Counted from the first letter of the stretch, positions 51,597 through 60,643 are shown. The stretch: DNA of 64,000 nucleotides from an uncultured Clostridia bacterium (GCA_947364045.1 CANARN010000004.1:1-64000); one strand, 5' to 3'. Numbers and translations are program-made. Notes: generated by a model from the sequence alone, not told the origin.

Positions 51597-51699
51597 GTGC
51601 AGATGTCCCCCCGCCTCTATAGGCGGCGGGTTCCATTTCGGAATTTCAGTGGGAGTTATAATCCCCACTGAAACCCCGAGGAGCTAATGCTCCCTGCAC
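51597..51699 (+). promoter_or_regulatory. folded leader element, five-stem junction (unassigned)
   Basis: GTGCAG (51597-51602) and CTGCAC (51694-51699) close a junction with four inner hairpins: CCGCC/GGCGG (51611-51626), TTCC/GGAA (51631-51643), TTTCAGTGGG/CCCACTGAAA (51644-51673) and GGAGC/GCTCC (51680-51693). A second closed domain follows (AATCGG...CCGATT, 51707-51760) with CTGCTTT/AAAGCAG and GGAGC-GTT-GCTCC. I recognise no known riboswitch. A remnant end of an IS200/IS605 element is the main alternative. Confidence 0.55.
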
Positions 51700-51789
51700 A
51701 GGTTGCAATCGGTCGCAAGCTCTGCTTTTTGCAAGCAAAGCAGGAGCGTTGCTCCGATTTAAAGTATGCAGAGAAAGGGTGTCAGGAAT

Positions 51790-52644
51790 ATGAAAAAAAA
51801 TTCAAAAATTGCGCTGTCTGTTTTCGCAGGAACGACTGCTGTTACGGCTCTCGGAATGAACAGAGTATATGTTAAAATGCGTTACGGGAAAAGACCGGCA
51901 AAGCCTGTTTTACACTTTTCCGAAATTGCCGAGGGAAATACCGAAAATGTACATCTTACCGCACACCGCGGTCTTTCGGCTGTAGCTCCCGAAAATACGC
52001 TTGACGCTTTCCGTTTAGCCGCAAAAGAAAATTATTATGCTCTTGAATGTGACGTTCACTGCACAACGGACGGTAAATGGGTAATAATTCACGATTATAA
52101 TATGCGTTCAATGACCGAGCGTAAGGGCGATGTTAAAAACTTTTCTTACGAGGAGCTTAAAACAGTAAAATTTAACAACGGCGCCAATATTGAAAAATAC
52201 CCCGATGCCCGTATGTGTACGGTTGAGGAATATCTTGACATCTGCAAAGAGAGCGGTAAAAAGGCTATGATTGAGGTTAAGGACAAGCGTGTAGACAAGG
52301 TTCAGAGCCTTTACAAAATAATATGCGATTACGGTATAGAGGACAGTGTTATTGTAATTTCGTTTCACCCTGAAATTCTGCGTGAGTTTCGCCGTATTTC
52401 TCCTCAAATGGAGCTTTGGTACTTAATGGGCAAAATTACGGAAGAAAAAATGGATGTGTGTATTTACAATAAATTCGGCGTTGCATTTAATGCAAACAGA
52501 AATAAAAATACGCCGCTTATTGAAAAGGCGCAGGAAAATGATGTTAATACTGCCTGCTGGACGGTAGATACAAAAGAAATGCTTAATTTAATGCTCGGAA
52601 AGGGCGTTAAGTACATAACAACAAACGCAATAATTCCCGATTGA
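51790..52644 (+). CDS. glycerophosphodiester phosphodiesterase
   Basis: Hydrolyses glycerophosphodiesters to glycerol-3-phosphate and an alcohol. About 284 residues with an N-terminal hydrophobic segment (about 5-22) that anchors or exports it, then the GDPD barrel: TAHRGLSAVAPENT (HR and PENT), ALECDVHCTTDGKWVIIHDYNM (ExD and HD metal/catalytic residues), AMIEVKDKR, and WTVDTKEMLNLMLGKGVKYITTN at the end. The start 51790 is used. It may release head groups from membrane lipids or teichoic acids outside the cell. It lies behind a folded leader and 10 bp before gltX. Confidence 0.9.
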   Translation: MKKNSKIALSVFAGTTAVTALGMNRVYVKMRYGKRPAKPVLHFSEIAEGNTENVHLTAHRGLSAVAPENTLDAFRLAAKENYYALECDVHCTTDGKWVIIHDYNMRSMTERKGDVKNFSYEELKTVKFNNGANIEKYPDARMCTVEEYLDICKESGKKAMIEVKDKRVDKVQSLYKIICDYGIEDSVIVISFHPEILREFRRISPQMELWYLMGKITEEKMDVCIYNKFGVAFNANRNKNTPLIEKAQENDVNTACWTVDTKEMLNLMLGKGVKYITTNAIIPD

Positions 52645-52654
52645 GAGGATACTT

Positions 52655-54310
52655 ATGACAGACTGTAAAAAAATTGCTGATTTAATTTTTCCCGACGTTA
52701 CCGAAACGGCGGAGTATTATGAGGAAAAATACCCTCAAAGAGTATTGCCGGAGGGGGCAAGAGTTACAAGGTTTGCCCCAAGCCCCACGGGGTATCTCCA
52801 TTTCGGCGGTCTTTACGCGGGATTTGCCTCAAAATTTACGGCAGCCGCCACAAACGGCGTGTTTATGCTCAGAATTGAGGATACAGACAAAAAACGTGAA
52901 ATTGAGGACGGCGTTTCCTGCATAGTAAACGGAATGACCGCATTCGGAATTGAGTCTGACGAGGGCGTTACGGGCTTTGACTCGGAAAAAGGTGAATACG
53001 GTCCGTACACTCAAAGCAAACGCCGTGCGATTTACCGAGTATTCGCTAAAAAATTAGTTGAAGAGGGAAAGGCATATCCGTGTTTCTGTACTGCTGAGGA
53101 TTTGGATAAAATCCGCGAATCGCAGGAAAATGAGGATATTAAGGGCTATTACGGCAAATATGCTAAATGCAGAGATTTAAGCGATAACGAAATTACCGAA
53201 AAGATAAAAGCCGGTGTTCCGTTCACCGTAAGGCTTCGCTCTGAGGGCGACATTTCACGGAAAATTAAGTTTGACGATATGATAAAGGGCAAAATTGAGA
53301 TGAGCGAGAACGTAAACGACGTTGTTATTCTCAAAACGGACGGAATTCCCACTTACCATTTTGCTCACGCGGTTGACGACCATTTAATGAGAACTACTCA
53401 CGTTGTAAGGGGTGACGAATGGATAGCCTCCGTTCCTCTTCACATTGAGCTTTTCAAGGCTCTCGGATTCCGCCCCGTTAAATATGCGCACATAGCCCCG
53501 CTTATGAAAGAGGAGAACGGCGGTAAGCGTAAGCTTTCCAAGAGAAAAGACCCTGAGGCAAATGTGACATATTACATTGAAAAGGGTTATCCGAAGGAGA
53601 GCGTTCAGGAATACATTCTTACAATTCTCAATTCCAATTTTGAGGATTGGCGCAGAGCCAACAAAACCGAAAGCGTTTCAAAATTTCCCTTTAATTTTAA
53701 AAAGATGTCGGTTTCGGGCGCTCTTTTTGATATGGTTAAGTTTAACGATGTTTCAAAGAATGTTATTTCGCTTATGACGGCACAGCAGGTTTACGATTAT
53801 GTTACAGAATGGGCAAAAGAATATGATAAAGAGCTTTATGCTCTTTTAACGGCAGACTCCGGGAAGGCAAAGGCGATTTTCAATATTGACAGAGATAATC
53901 CGAAGCCCCGAAAAGACATCGCCTGCTGGAGTGAGGTAAGAGATTACCTGTCCTACTTCTATAATGAAATTTATACTCCCGACATTTCGCTTCCCGAAAG
54001 CATAAATAAAGCGGATGCGGCGCAAATTCTTGAAAAGTATAAAGAGCTTTATTCGGAAAATGATAGTAAGGACGAATGGTTTGCAAAAATACGTGAGCTT
54101 TGCACGCTTTGCGGTTATACGCCGAATGTTAAGGAGTATAAGGCAAATCCCGAAGCGTTTAAGGGTCACGTGGGCGACGTAACAACGGTTATAAGAGTTG
54201 CAATGACTTCAAGAGTTAATTCCCCCGATTTGTATTATATTATGCAGGCGCTGGGACGTGATGAGGTTTTTGCAAGATTAGATAAGGCAATTAATTTTTA
54301 CAGAGGTTAA
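52655..54310 (+). CDS. gltX: glutamyl-tRNA synthetase
   Basis: Class I synthetase charging tRNA-Glu. 551 residues with the HIGH-type motif in APSPTGYLHFGG (about 43-54), the RIEDTD acidic binding block, and the KMSKS-type KRKLSKRKD near residue 290. It has a longer N-terminal arm than E. coli GltX, as in many clostridial forms. It is followed after 3 bp by glnS, so this organism can make Gln-tRNA directly and this GltX need not misacylate tRNA-Gln. Co-transcribed with the upstream GDPD by close spacing. Confidence 0.94.
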   Translation: MTDCKKIADLIFPDVTETAEYYEEKYPQRVLPEGARVTRFAPSPTGYLHFGGLYAGFASKFTAAATNGVFMLRIEDTDKKREIEDGVSCIVNGMTAFGIESDEGVTGFDSEKGEYGPYTQSKRRAIYRVFAKKLVEEGKAYPCFCTAEDLDKIRESQENEDIKGYYGKYAKCRDLSDNEITEKIKAGVPFTVRLRSEGDISRKIKFDDMIKGKIEMSENVNDVVILKTDGIPTYHFAHAVDDHLMRTTHVVRGDEWIASVPLHIELFKALGFRPVKYAHIAPLMKEENGGKRKLSKRKDPEANVTYYIEKGYPKESVQEYILTILNSNFEDWRRANKTESVSKFPFNFKKMSVSGALFDMVKFNDVSKNVISLMTAQQVYDYVTEWAKEYDKELYALLTADSGKAKAIFNIDRDNPKPRKDIACWSEVRDYLSYFYNEIYTPDISLPESINKADAAQILEKYKELYSENDSKDEWFAKIRELCTLCGYTPNVKEYKANPEAFKGHVGDVTTVIRVAMTSRVNSPDLYYIMQALGRDEVFARLDKAINFYRG

Positions 54311-54313
54311 TAT

Positions 54314-55978
54314 ATGGAAGAAGTAATAAAAACATCAAATTTTATTCACGATTTTATTGATGAGGATTTAAAGACAGGAGTTTATAACCACGTTCAGACT
54401 CGTTTTCCGCCCGAACCGAACGGATATTTGCATATAGGTCACGCTAAAGCTATCTGCATTGATTTCAGCACGGCGGAAAAATACGGCGGAGTTTGTAATT
54501 TGCGTCTTGACGACACTAATCCCCAAAAGGAAGACACGGAATATATTGATGCTATAAAAGAAGATATTGAATGGCTCGGCTTTAAGTGGGGGAAATGCCT
54601 TTTTGCTTCAAGCTATTTTGATTTTCTTTACGAATGTGCTTTGATTCTTATTGATAAGGGCTTGGCTTATGTTGACGATTTAACGGCAGAGCAGATGAGA
54701 GAGTACAGAGGCACGCTTACAGAACCCGGAAAGGAAAGCCCTTACAGAAACAGAAGCGTTGAGGAGAACAGAGAGCTTTTCCGCAGAATGACCGAAGGCG
54801 AATTCCGGAATGGCGAAAAGGTACTTCGCGCTAAAATTGATATGGCGTCGCCGAACCTTAATATGCGCGACCCCGTAATTTACAGAATTTCACACGTTTC
54901 GCACCACCAGACAGGCGATAAATGGTGCGTTTACCCGATGTATGATTTTGCGCATCCGCTGTCAGATGCAAGAGAGGGCGTAACACATTCTCTTTGCTCG
55001 CTTGAATTTGAAAATCACCGTCCGCTTTACAATTGGTTTATTGAGAAAACAGGGCTGTTTGAAAATCCGCCCCGTCAGATTGAATTTGCCCGTCTTAACA
55101 TAAATTATTGCATTACAAGCAAAAGAAAGCTTCTTGAAATGGTTAACGAGGGCATTGTTTCGGGCTGGGACGACCCGAGAATGATTACCCTTTGCGGAAT
55201 GAGAAGAAGAGGCTATCCTGCTGCCGCAATACGTGATTTCATAAGCAGAATAGGTGTGTCCAAAGCGGACAGCACAGTGGATTACGGTCTTATTGAAGCA
55301 TGCGTAAGAGATAATCTTAACGCAAATGCGCCCAGAGCTATGGCAGTTCTTCGACCCTTAAAGGTTGTAATTGACAATTATCCTGACGGACAGACAGAAG
55401 AATTAGAGGTTGAAATTCATCCTGACCACACTGAATGGGGAAAGAGAAAGGTTATTTTCTCAAAAGAGATTTTCATAGAACAGGATGACTTTATGGCAGA
55501 GCCTGTTAAAAAATATTTCAGACTTTTCCCCGGAAATGAGGTTCGCCTTAAAAGCGCTTATCTTGTTAAATGTGTTTCCTATGATACAGATGAAAACGGC
55601 AATGTAATCTGCGTTCACTGCACTTATGACCCCGATTCCCGAGGCGGCAACGCCCCCGACGGCAGAAAGGTTAAGGGTACAATTCACTGGGCAAGTGCCG
55701 AGGGCAGTGTAAAGGCAGAAATAAGGCTTTACGACAGACTCTTCACGGTTGAAAATCCTGCCGACGAATCGAACGGAACATACAGAGATTTTCTTAATCC
55801 CGACTCCCTTGTTGTGTTAAAGGACTGTCTTGTAGAAAAGGGAATAGCCGAAAACATAAAGGCGGGGGATACTTTCCAGTTTATGCGTCAGGGCTATTTC
55901 TGCGCAGACAAAGACTCAGACGGAGAAAGAATTGTATTTAACAGAACCGTACCGCTTAATTCTTCGTGGGGCAAGTAA
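54314..55978 (+). CDS. glnS: glutaminyl-tRNA synthetase
   Basis: Class I synthetase charging tRNA-Gln with glutamine. 554 residues, typical of bacterial GlnRS: FPPEPNGYLHIGHAKA (33-48), LRLDDTNPQKED, the KMSKS-type ITSKRKLLEMV near 267, GWDDPRMITLCGMRRRGY, and two C-terminal anticodon-binding beta barrels (about 340-554). Most Firmicutes lack GlnRS and use the GatCAB amidotransferase; presence here reflects an old transfer known from some Clostridia. No base-composition break is obvious. Tightly coupled to gltX. Confidence 0.95.
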   Translation: MEEVIKTSNFIHDFIDEDLKTGVYNHVQTRFPPEPNGYLHIGHAKAICIDFSTAEKYGGVCNLRLDDTNPQKEDTEYIDAIKEDIEWLGFKWGKCLFASSYFDFLYECALILIDKGLAYVDDLTAEQMREYRGTLTEPGKESPYRNRSVEENRELFRRMTEGEFRNGEKVLRAKIDMASPNLNMRDPVIYRISHVSHHQTGDKWCVYPMYDFAHPLSDAREGVTHSLCSLEFENHRPLYNWFIEKTGLFENPPRQIEFARLNINYCITSKRKLLEMVNEGIVSGWDDPRMITLCGMRRRGYPAAAIRDFISRIGVSKADSTVDYGLIEACVRDNLNANAPRAMAVLRPLKVVIDNYPDGQTEELEVEIHPDHTEWGKRKVIFSKEIFIEQDDFMAEPVKKYFRLFPGNEVRLKSAYLVKCVSYDTDENGNVICVHCTYDPDSRGGNAPDGRKVKGTIHWASAEGSVKAEIRLYDRLFTVENPADESNGTYRDFLNPDSLVVLKDCLVEKGIAENIKAGDTFQFMRQGYFCADKDSDGERIVFNRTVPLNSSWGK

Positions 55979-56050
55979 TCAGCGGACAAAATACGCAAAG
56001 AAAGGAACGGTACGGCAGTTTAAAATAAAGGCTGTATCAGGTGTTTAAAT

Positions 56051-56962
56051 ATGAGTAAAACAGCAAAAGAAGCAAAGGCAAACAAGGCACTGACCAAGAA
56101 AAGGGCGAGCGGCTTTGACATTATGTACAGAGCTGTCACGGCAGTACTTGCAATCGCGGTTTTCCCTGTGACGTATTTTATGAATTTGATTTATTATGCT
56201 CTTGACTGGACAAACGTAATAAAGCTTATGGATAATATTAAAAATATTGTCGGTTCAGAAAGCTTGCTTGAGGGCATTAAAAATTTATTGATGCCTTCAT
56301 CAGCAGAAACGGCTGAGCAGGCAACAGAGATTACCTACGGCTACATTTCCATTGCAAAGCTTGACGATTTTAAATCGCTTATAAATATGACATCGTCAGG
56401 AGAAAATATAAATCTCAGAGAAATGATTTTCAATAATGCGCAGCTGCGACCCGTTGTAATTTCTCTTGCGCTTTTTGCGCTTGTTCTCGTTTTGGCGTTG
56501 GTTATTCTGATTGTTTCCGTGTTTAAAAATAAGCCGAAGCTTATCGCCGCTCTTTCAGGCGCAGGCACAGTTCTCGGAATTATCTCTAATGTAATTTTTG
56601 TTACGCGTTTTGCAAATCCGCTTGTAAACGGCAAAATCACTCTCGGAAGTGTAATAGGCTCTGATTCAATGATTCTGCAAATGCTCGGTAAGGTAGCAGA
56701 AATACGTTATGATAATGCGTTTTTCACAGTTTTATTTATAATGATAGCAATTTTTATTTGGTCACTGTCTGTTATGATAGTAAATTCAGGCGACAAGACA
56801 GAAAAGGCGCTGAATGCGGCAAAAAAGGCTGAAAGAAAAGCGAAGAAAGCGCAGAAGCAGGCTAAAAGAGCCGAAAAAAAGGCTAAAAAAGCGACAGAAG
56901 CTTTAAAAGAAGAAAAGAAAAAAGAAGAAAAAGACAATCAAAAGGACGAATTGAAGGATTAA
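56051..56962 (+). CDS. membrane protein with Lys/Ala-rich coiled tail
   Basis: Not recognised. 303 residues with four hydrophobic helices (about 28-52, 132-153, 163-190, 220-243) and a C-terminal cytoplasmic tail (about 250-303) made of KKAERKAKKAQKQAKRA-type heptads followed by EEKKKEEKDNQK. The tail should form a charged coiled coil or bind acidic partners. The N-terminus is also Lys/Ala-rich (KEAKANKALTKKRA). It lies 72 bp behind glnS and 1 bp before pyk, so it is probably translated together with pyruvate kinase. Confidence 0.65.
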   Translation: MSKTAKEAKANKALTKKRASGFDIMYRAVTAVLAIAVFPVTYFMNLIYYALDWTNVIKLMDNIKNIVGSESLLEGIKNLLMPSSAETAEQATEITYGYISIAKLDDFKSLINMTSSGENINLREMIFNNAQLRPVVISLALFALVLVLALVILIVSVFKNKPKLIAALSGAGTVLGIISNVIFVTRFANPLVNGKITLGSVIGSDSMILQMLGKVAEIRYDNAFFTVLFIMIAIFIWSLSVMIVNSGDKTEKALNAAKKAERKAKKAQKQAKRAEKKAKKATEALKEEKKKEEKDNQKDELKD

Positions 56963-56963
56963 A

Positions 56964-58376
56964 ATGCGCAAAACAAAGATTATCTGCACAATAGGGCCTG
57001 CAAGCGATACGGAAGAGGTTGTTAAGGGCTTGTGCAAAGCCGGAATGAATGTCGCAAGGCTGAATTTTTCTCACGGCACGCACGAGGAACATCAAAAGAG
57101 AATTGACACCGTTAAAAAGGTGCGTTCGGAATTAAATCTTCCCATTGCGCTTATGCTTGACACAAAGGGTCCCGAATACAGAATTAAAACATTCAAAAAC
57201 AAGAAGATTATGCTGAAGGACGGCGATAAATTTACATTTACCGCAAGGGACATTGAGGGCGATGAAACATCGGTTTCCGTAAGCTATTCCCGTCTTCCCG
57301 AGGAAATGTCAAAGGGCGATACAATTCTGCTCAATAACGGTTTACTGAAATTTACTGTTGACAAAATTGACGGAACAGAGATTGAATGTACGGTTGTAAA
57401 CGGGGGCGAGCTTTCCGACAGAAAAAGTATGAGCTTTCCCGGTAAGACCTTAAAGCAGAAATATCTGTCGGAGCAGGATAAGCAGGATATAGCCTTCGGC
57501 GTTAAAAACGGTGTTGATTTTATCGCTTGCTCATTTGTGTCCTGCCGTCAGGATTTGACAGATATTCACGAATATTTAAAAGAGCTTAATGCAGATGATA
57601 TTCAGCTTATTGCTAAAATTGAAAATCAGTCGGGCGTTGACAATATTGAAGAAATTTGCGAGGAATGCGATGGAGTTATGGTCGCGAGGGGCGATATGGG
57701 CGTTGAAATTGCCTTTGAAACTCTCCCTGCAATTCAGAAAAAGATTATTACTAAATGCAGGCTTCTGGGAAAAATTGTTATCACGGCAACGGAAATGCTT
57801 GAGTCTATGATAACAAATCCAAGACCCACAAGGGCGGAAATTTCAGATGTTGCAAATGCGGTTTATGACGGCACAAGCGCAATAATGCTTTCAGGGGAAA
57901 CCGCCGCAGGCAAATATCCCGTAAAGGCGGTTGACACAATGGCGAAAATTGCCGAAACCACCGAGGGAAACATTCATTATAAAAAGCGTTTTAAGAATAC
58001 GGATTTTCAAATAGCAAATTCTGTTGACGCTGTGTCACATTCCACCTGCGGAATGGCTATTGACATTGAGGCAAAAGCAATTGTTGCCTGTTCGCTTTCG
58101 GGAATGACAGCAAGAATGGTAGCGCGTTTCCGTTCTCCTGTTTCAATTCTGGGACTTACCGCAGACGAGCGTACATGGCGTAAGCTGTCGCTTTCTTGGG
58201 GCGTAACCCCTGCAATGTGCGAAAAATTCACATCCACCGATGTGCTGTTTTACACGGCAAAAAAATTGGCGGAAAAGGAATTTGCGCTTCAGAAGGGCGA
58301 CAAAATCGTTATCACGGGCGGCGACACAAACGGCGAATCCGGCAATACGAATTTAATTAAAATTGAGAGTATATAG
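56964..58376 (+). CDS. pyk: pyruvate kinase
   Basis: Last ATP-forming step of glycolysis: phosphoenolpyruvate plus ADP to pyruvate. 470 residues with TKIICTIGPAS at the start, GMNVARLNFSHG, MLDTKGPEYR (changed from TKGPEIR), LIAKIENQSGVDNIEEI (catalytic Lys near residue 216), the signature MVARGDMGVEI and the C-terminal regulatory domain ending GDKIVITGG. It lacks the extra PEP-utiliser-like C-terminal domain found in Bacillus pyruvate kinases. The start is 1 bp after the preceding membrane protein gene. Confidence 0.95.
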   Translation: MRKTKIICTIGPASDTEEVVKGLCKAGMNVARLNFSHGTHEEHQKRIDTVKKVRSELNLPIALMLDTKGPEYRIKTFKNKKIMLKDGDKFTFTARDIEGDETSVSVSYSRLPEEMSKGDTILLNNGLLKFTVDKIDGTEIECTVVNGGELSDRKSMSFPGKTLKQKYLSEQDKQDIAFGVKNGVDFIACSFVSCRQDLTDIHEYLKELNADDIQLIAKIENQSGVDNIEEICEECDGVMVARGDMGVEIAFETLPAIQKKIITKCRLLGKIVITATEMLESMITNPRPTRAEISDVANAVYDGTSAIMLSGETAAGKYPVKAVDTMAKIAETTEGNIHYKKRFKNTDFQIANSVDAVSHSTCGMAIDIEAKAIVACSLSGMTARMVARFRSPVSILGLTADERTWRKLSLSWGVTPAMCEKFTSTDVLFYTAKKLAEKEFALQKGDKIVITGGDTNGESGNTNLIKIESI

Positions 58377-58420
58377 ACTATAGATATATGACCTATCTTT
58401 TTATAAAAGGAGTTATGTTT

Positions 58421-59347
58421 TTGAAAAACAGAGCGAAAAGTATGCTGTCGGTATTTCTTGTAATACTGATGATGTTTTCGGTTATACAAACAGGAAAAAT
58501 AAAATCAAGCGCGGATTTTTCGAAGTTTTATTATTCCGTAATTTCAGAAGAAGAAAAAACCTGTATAATAACAGAATATGACGGAAATGCAACCGAATTG
58601 ATTGTTCCTTCACAGATTGACGGATACACTGTGACAGGCATAGCCAAATATGTTTTTTGCAACTTTTCTTCGATTGAGAGCGTTACGATTCCGGATACTG
58701 TCACACGCATAGACCGTTATGCGTTTTATTACTGTGAATCGCTTACTGATGTTAACTTGCCTGATAGCTTAACATATATCGGCGACCATGTTTTTGAGCA
58801 AACACCATTTTATTATACGGAATCGAATTGGGAAAACGGCTTGCTGTATATAGGCAATCATTTAATAGAGGCGAAAACATCTTTAAGCGGTACGTATATT
58901 GTGAAGCCGGGAACAAAAACAATAGCTGAAGGAGCCTTTGGCGGATGTAATTTGCTTGAAAGAGTAATATTACCTGAGGGTGTTGTAACAATAGGTACTT
59001 CCGCATTCAGTATGTGTGAATCGCTGAAAAGTATAGTAATTCCAAGCAGCGTTAGCGGTATATGGGATTATGCTTTTCAAAATTGCGATAATCTCACTGT
59101 TTATGGATACAGCGGTTCTTACGCACAGACCCAAACGGAGAAATACGGTGTTCCGTTTTCGGCTATGGGTGACACAGATTCTGACGGAGAAATAAATTCC
59201 AATGACTATGCTATGCTGAAGGAATATGTTACCTGTCAAAGAACTTTTACTGAGGAGAGCCGTATAGCTGCTGATTACAACGGTGACGGAACGGTAGACG
59301 CTTTTGATATAATAGCGCTTGACGTATATCTGCATACACAGCTGTAA
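58421..59347 (+). CDS. secreted BspA-type leucine-rich-repeat protein with dockerin domain
   Basis: About 308 residues: signal peptide (about 1-30), BspA/LRR_5-type repeats (about 60-230; units such as YVFCNFSSIESVTIPDTVTRI and YAFYYCESLTDVNLPDSLTYI in pieces), and a C-terminal type I dockerin (about 250-308). The two Ca-binding dockerin loops read DTDSDGEINSNDYAML and DYNGDGTVDAFDIIAL. It should dock on a cohesin of a cellulosome-like scaffold or cell-surface protein. AAGGAG is 8 nt before TTG 58421 but only 2 nt before ATG 58415, so TTG is favoured; either could be right. Single gene after pyk. Confidence 0.85.
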   Translation: MKNRAKSMLSVFLVILMMFSVIQTGKIKSSADFSKFYYSVISEEEKTCIITEYDGNATELIVPSQIDGYTVTGIAKYVFCNFSSIESVTIPDTVTRIDRYAFYYCESLTDVNLPDSLTYIGDHVFEQTPFYYTESNWENGLLYIGNHLIEAKTSLSGTYIVKPGTKTIAEGAFGGCNLLERVILPEGVVTIGTSAFSMCESLKSIVIPSSVSGIWDYAFQNCDNLTVYGYSGSYAQTQTEKYGVPFSAMGDTDSDGEINSNDYAMLKEYVTCQRTFTEESRIAADYNGDGTVDAFDIIALDVYLHTQL

Positions 59348-59373
59348 AGTAATATTTAAACAGAATAAACACA

Positions 59374-59401
59374 CAGGGCATACCGAAACGGTATGCCCTG
59401 A
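59374..59401. terminator. bidirectional terminator-like hairpin
   Basis: CAGGGCATACCG-AAA-CGGTATGCCCTG, perfect 12-bp stem between converging genes. T-runs are weak on both sides. Confidence 0.65.
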
Positions 59402-59451
59402 ATTCGTTTAATTTGTATTTCGCTTTGTTAGAACAGCCGAGGACGGTTGTC

Positions 59452-59521
59452 TTTCGGCACGGATTAATCCGTGCCATACGGAGTGTGCCGTAGGGAACGC
59501 ATTTATGCGTTCCGCCGTATA
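59452..59521. repeat. double palindrome element
   Basis: GGCACGGATT-AATCCGTGCC (59457-59476) and GTAGGGAACGCAT-TT-ATGCGTTCCGCCGTA (59491-59519), another GTAGGG-headed REP-like palindrome, linked by TACGGAGTGTGCC. Confidence 0.65.
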
Positions 59522-59542
59522 TTCACGCATTTCGACTCAAAA

Positions 59543-60424
59543 TCAGTTTTTCTTCTCCAAATATTCCTCAAGGCAGAGGTTTTGGGTTTTCATTTCGGTT
59601 GCGGCATCTACCCCCACATAGCGCCAGTGCCACGGGCGTGCGCGTACGCCTGTAATAGCAAATTTTTCTTCGGGATAACGCAAAACGAAGCCATATTTAT
59701 AAGCATTTGACGTAAGCCATTTGTATTCCTTAGTCTTGTCGAAATCTGAGCTTGTCCCGATAATATCAACGCTCAGTCCCGCTCCGCTTTCGCTTGCTCC
59801 CGGCTCGTCAATTCTTGAGGACGCCGCTTGCTTTGCCTCTTCGTCGCTCATACCCTGTTCTTTGAAATTGTTTACCAGATTATTGTAATTTTCTTGCTGA
59901 CGGTAATATGACAAATATCCCGCATAAGGCGCTAAGATAATGTCACTTTCTTTTGCCGCGTCATACATTTTTTTATAAGCGTCGGACACTCTGCCGTCCG
60001 CAGTGACGCTTGACCCCTCAATTACGGGAGAAAGCGTAGGCGAGTAGCCCTTGCCTATGGGGTGGCTTGCGTTTATAAGGGTGAGCATCCATTCGTCGCC
60101 TGACAAAACGCTCAGAGGGTCATAGGACTCCCACGAAATGTGAGGCTTTGACTCGGACTCAGGCTCGCTTTCGCTTTCCGATTTACTTTCAGGTTCAGTA
60201 TTGCTCTCCTCAGGCGGTTCGCTCTGTGAAGGCTCTTCAGGAGCTGTTGTTGCGGATTCAGCGGAAACCGTTTCAGCAGGCTGCGTTTTAATTTTAATCT
60301 GACTGTATCCTTTACCTTTGCAGAAAGCAAAATAGAGGATTGATATTGTACCGAGAATGACAACGAGAGATACAAAAAGCCGTGTCTTGATTTTAAGCTC
60401 CCGTTTTGTAATATGTATTGCCAT
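59543..60424 (-). CDS. VanY-like (M15B) protein with lost catalytic residues
   Basis: 293 residues: a membrane anchor (about 12-33), a Glu/Ser/Pro-rich linker (about 45-95) and a C-terminal domain with the VanY/DdcY D,D-carboxypeptidase fold signature (HPIGKGYSPTL, ARPWHWRYVG). Key residues are altered: in SxHxxGxAxD the zinc-binding histidine is Ser213 (SESGAGLSVD), and in the ExxH motif the catalytic glutamate is Arg263 (RARPWHW). Asp and the last His remain. It probably cannot cleave peptides and may bind peptidoglycan stems instead. Own promoter; convergent with the dockerin gene. Confidence 0.8.
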   Translation of the reverse strand: MAIHITKRELKIKTRLFVSLVVILGTISILYFAFCKGKGYSQIKIKTQPAETVSAESATTAPEEPSQSEPPEESNTEPESKSESESEPESESKPHISWESYDPLSVLSGDEWMLTLINASHPIGKGYSPTLSPVIEGSSVTADGRVSDAYKKMYDAAKESDIILAPYAGYLSYYRQQENYNNLVNNFKEQGMSDEEAKQAASSRIDEPGASESGAGLSVDIIGTSSDFDKTKEYKWLTSNAYKYGFVLRYPEEKFAITGVRARPWHWRYVGVDAATEMKTQNLCLEEYLEKKN

Positions 60425-60549
60425 AAAAACCGTTATGTGATACGGAATTCGCGCAAAAAGCTGCGAAAAACGGCTTTTTGTACAAAGCTCCGTTCCTTTC
60501 TTTGTATTTTTTAACGCTGATACGTTATTTCTGTTAATGTGTATATAAT

Positions 60550-60578
60550 AGTTTATATTTTTTTATCAAAATTGTCAA
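60550..60578 (-). promoter_or_regulatory. promoter of the VanY-like gene
   Basis: Minus strand TTGACA (60573-60578), 17 bp, TAAACT (60550-60555). Confidence 0.5.
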
Positions 60579-60614
60579 TAATTTTATCGTTTTATGCGTT
60601 TTTTTAAAAAAATG

Positions 60615-60643
60615 ATGACACAGAGAAATTTTTATGCTATAAT
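60615..60643 (+). promoter_or_regulatory. promoter of the M28 peptidase gene
   Basis: ATGACA (60615-60620), 17 bp, TATAAT (60638-60643) with an extended TGC before it. Confidence 0.65.
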
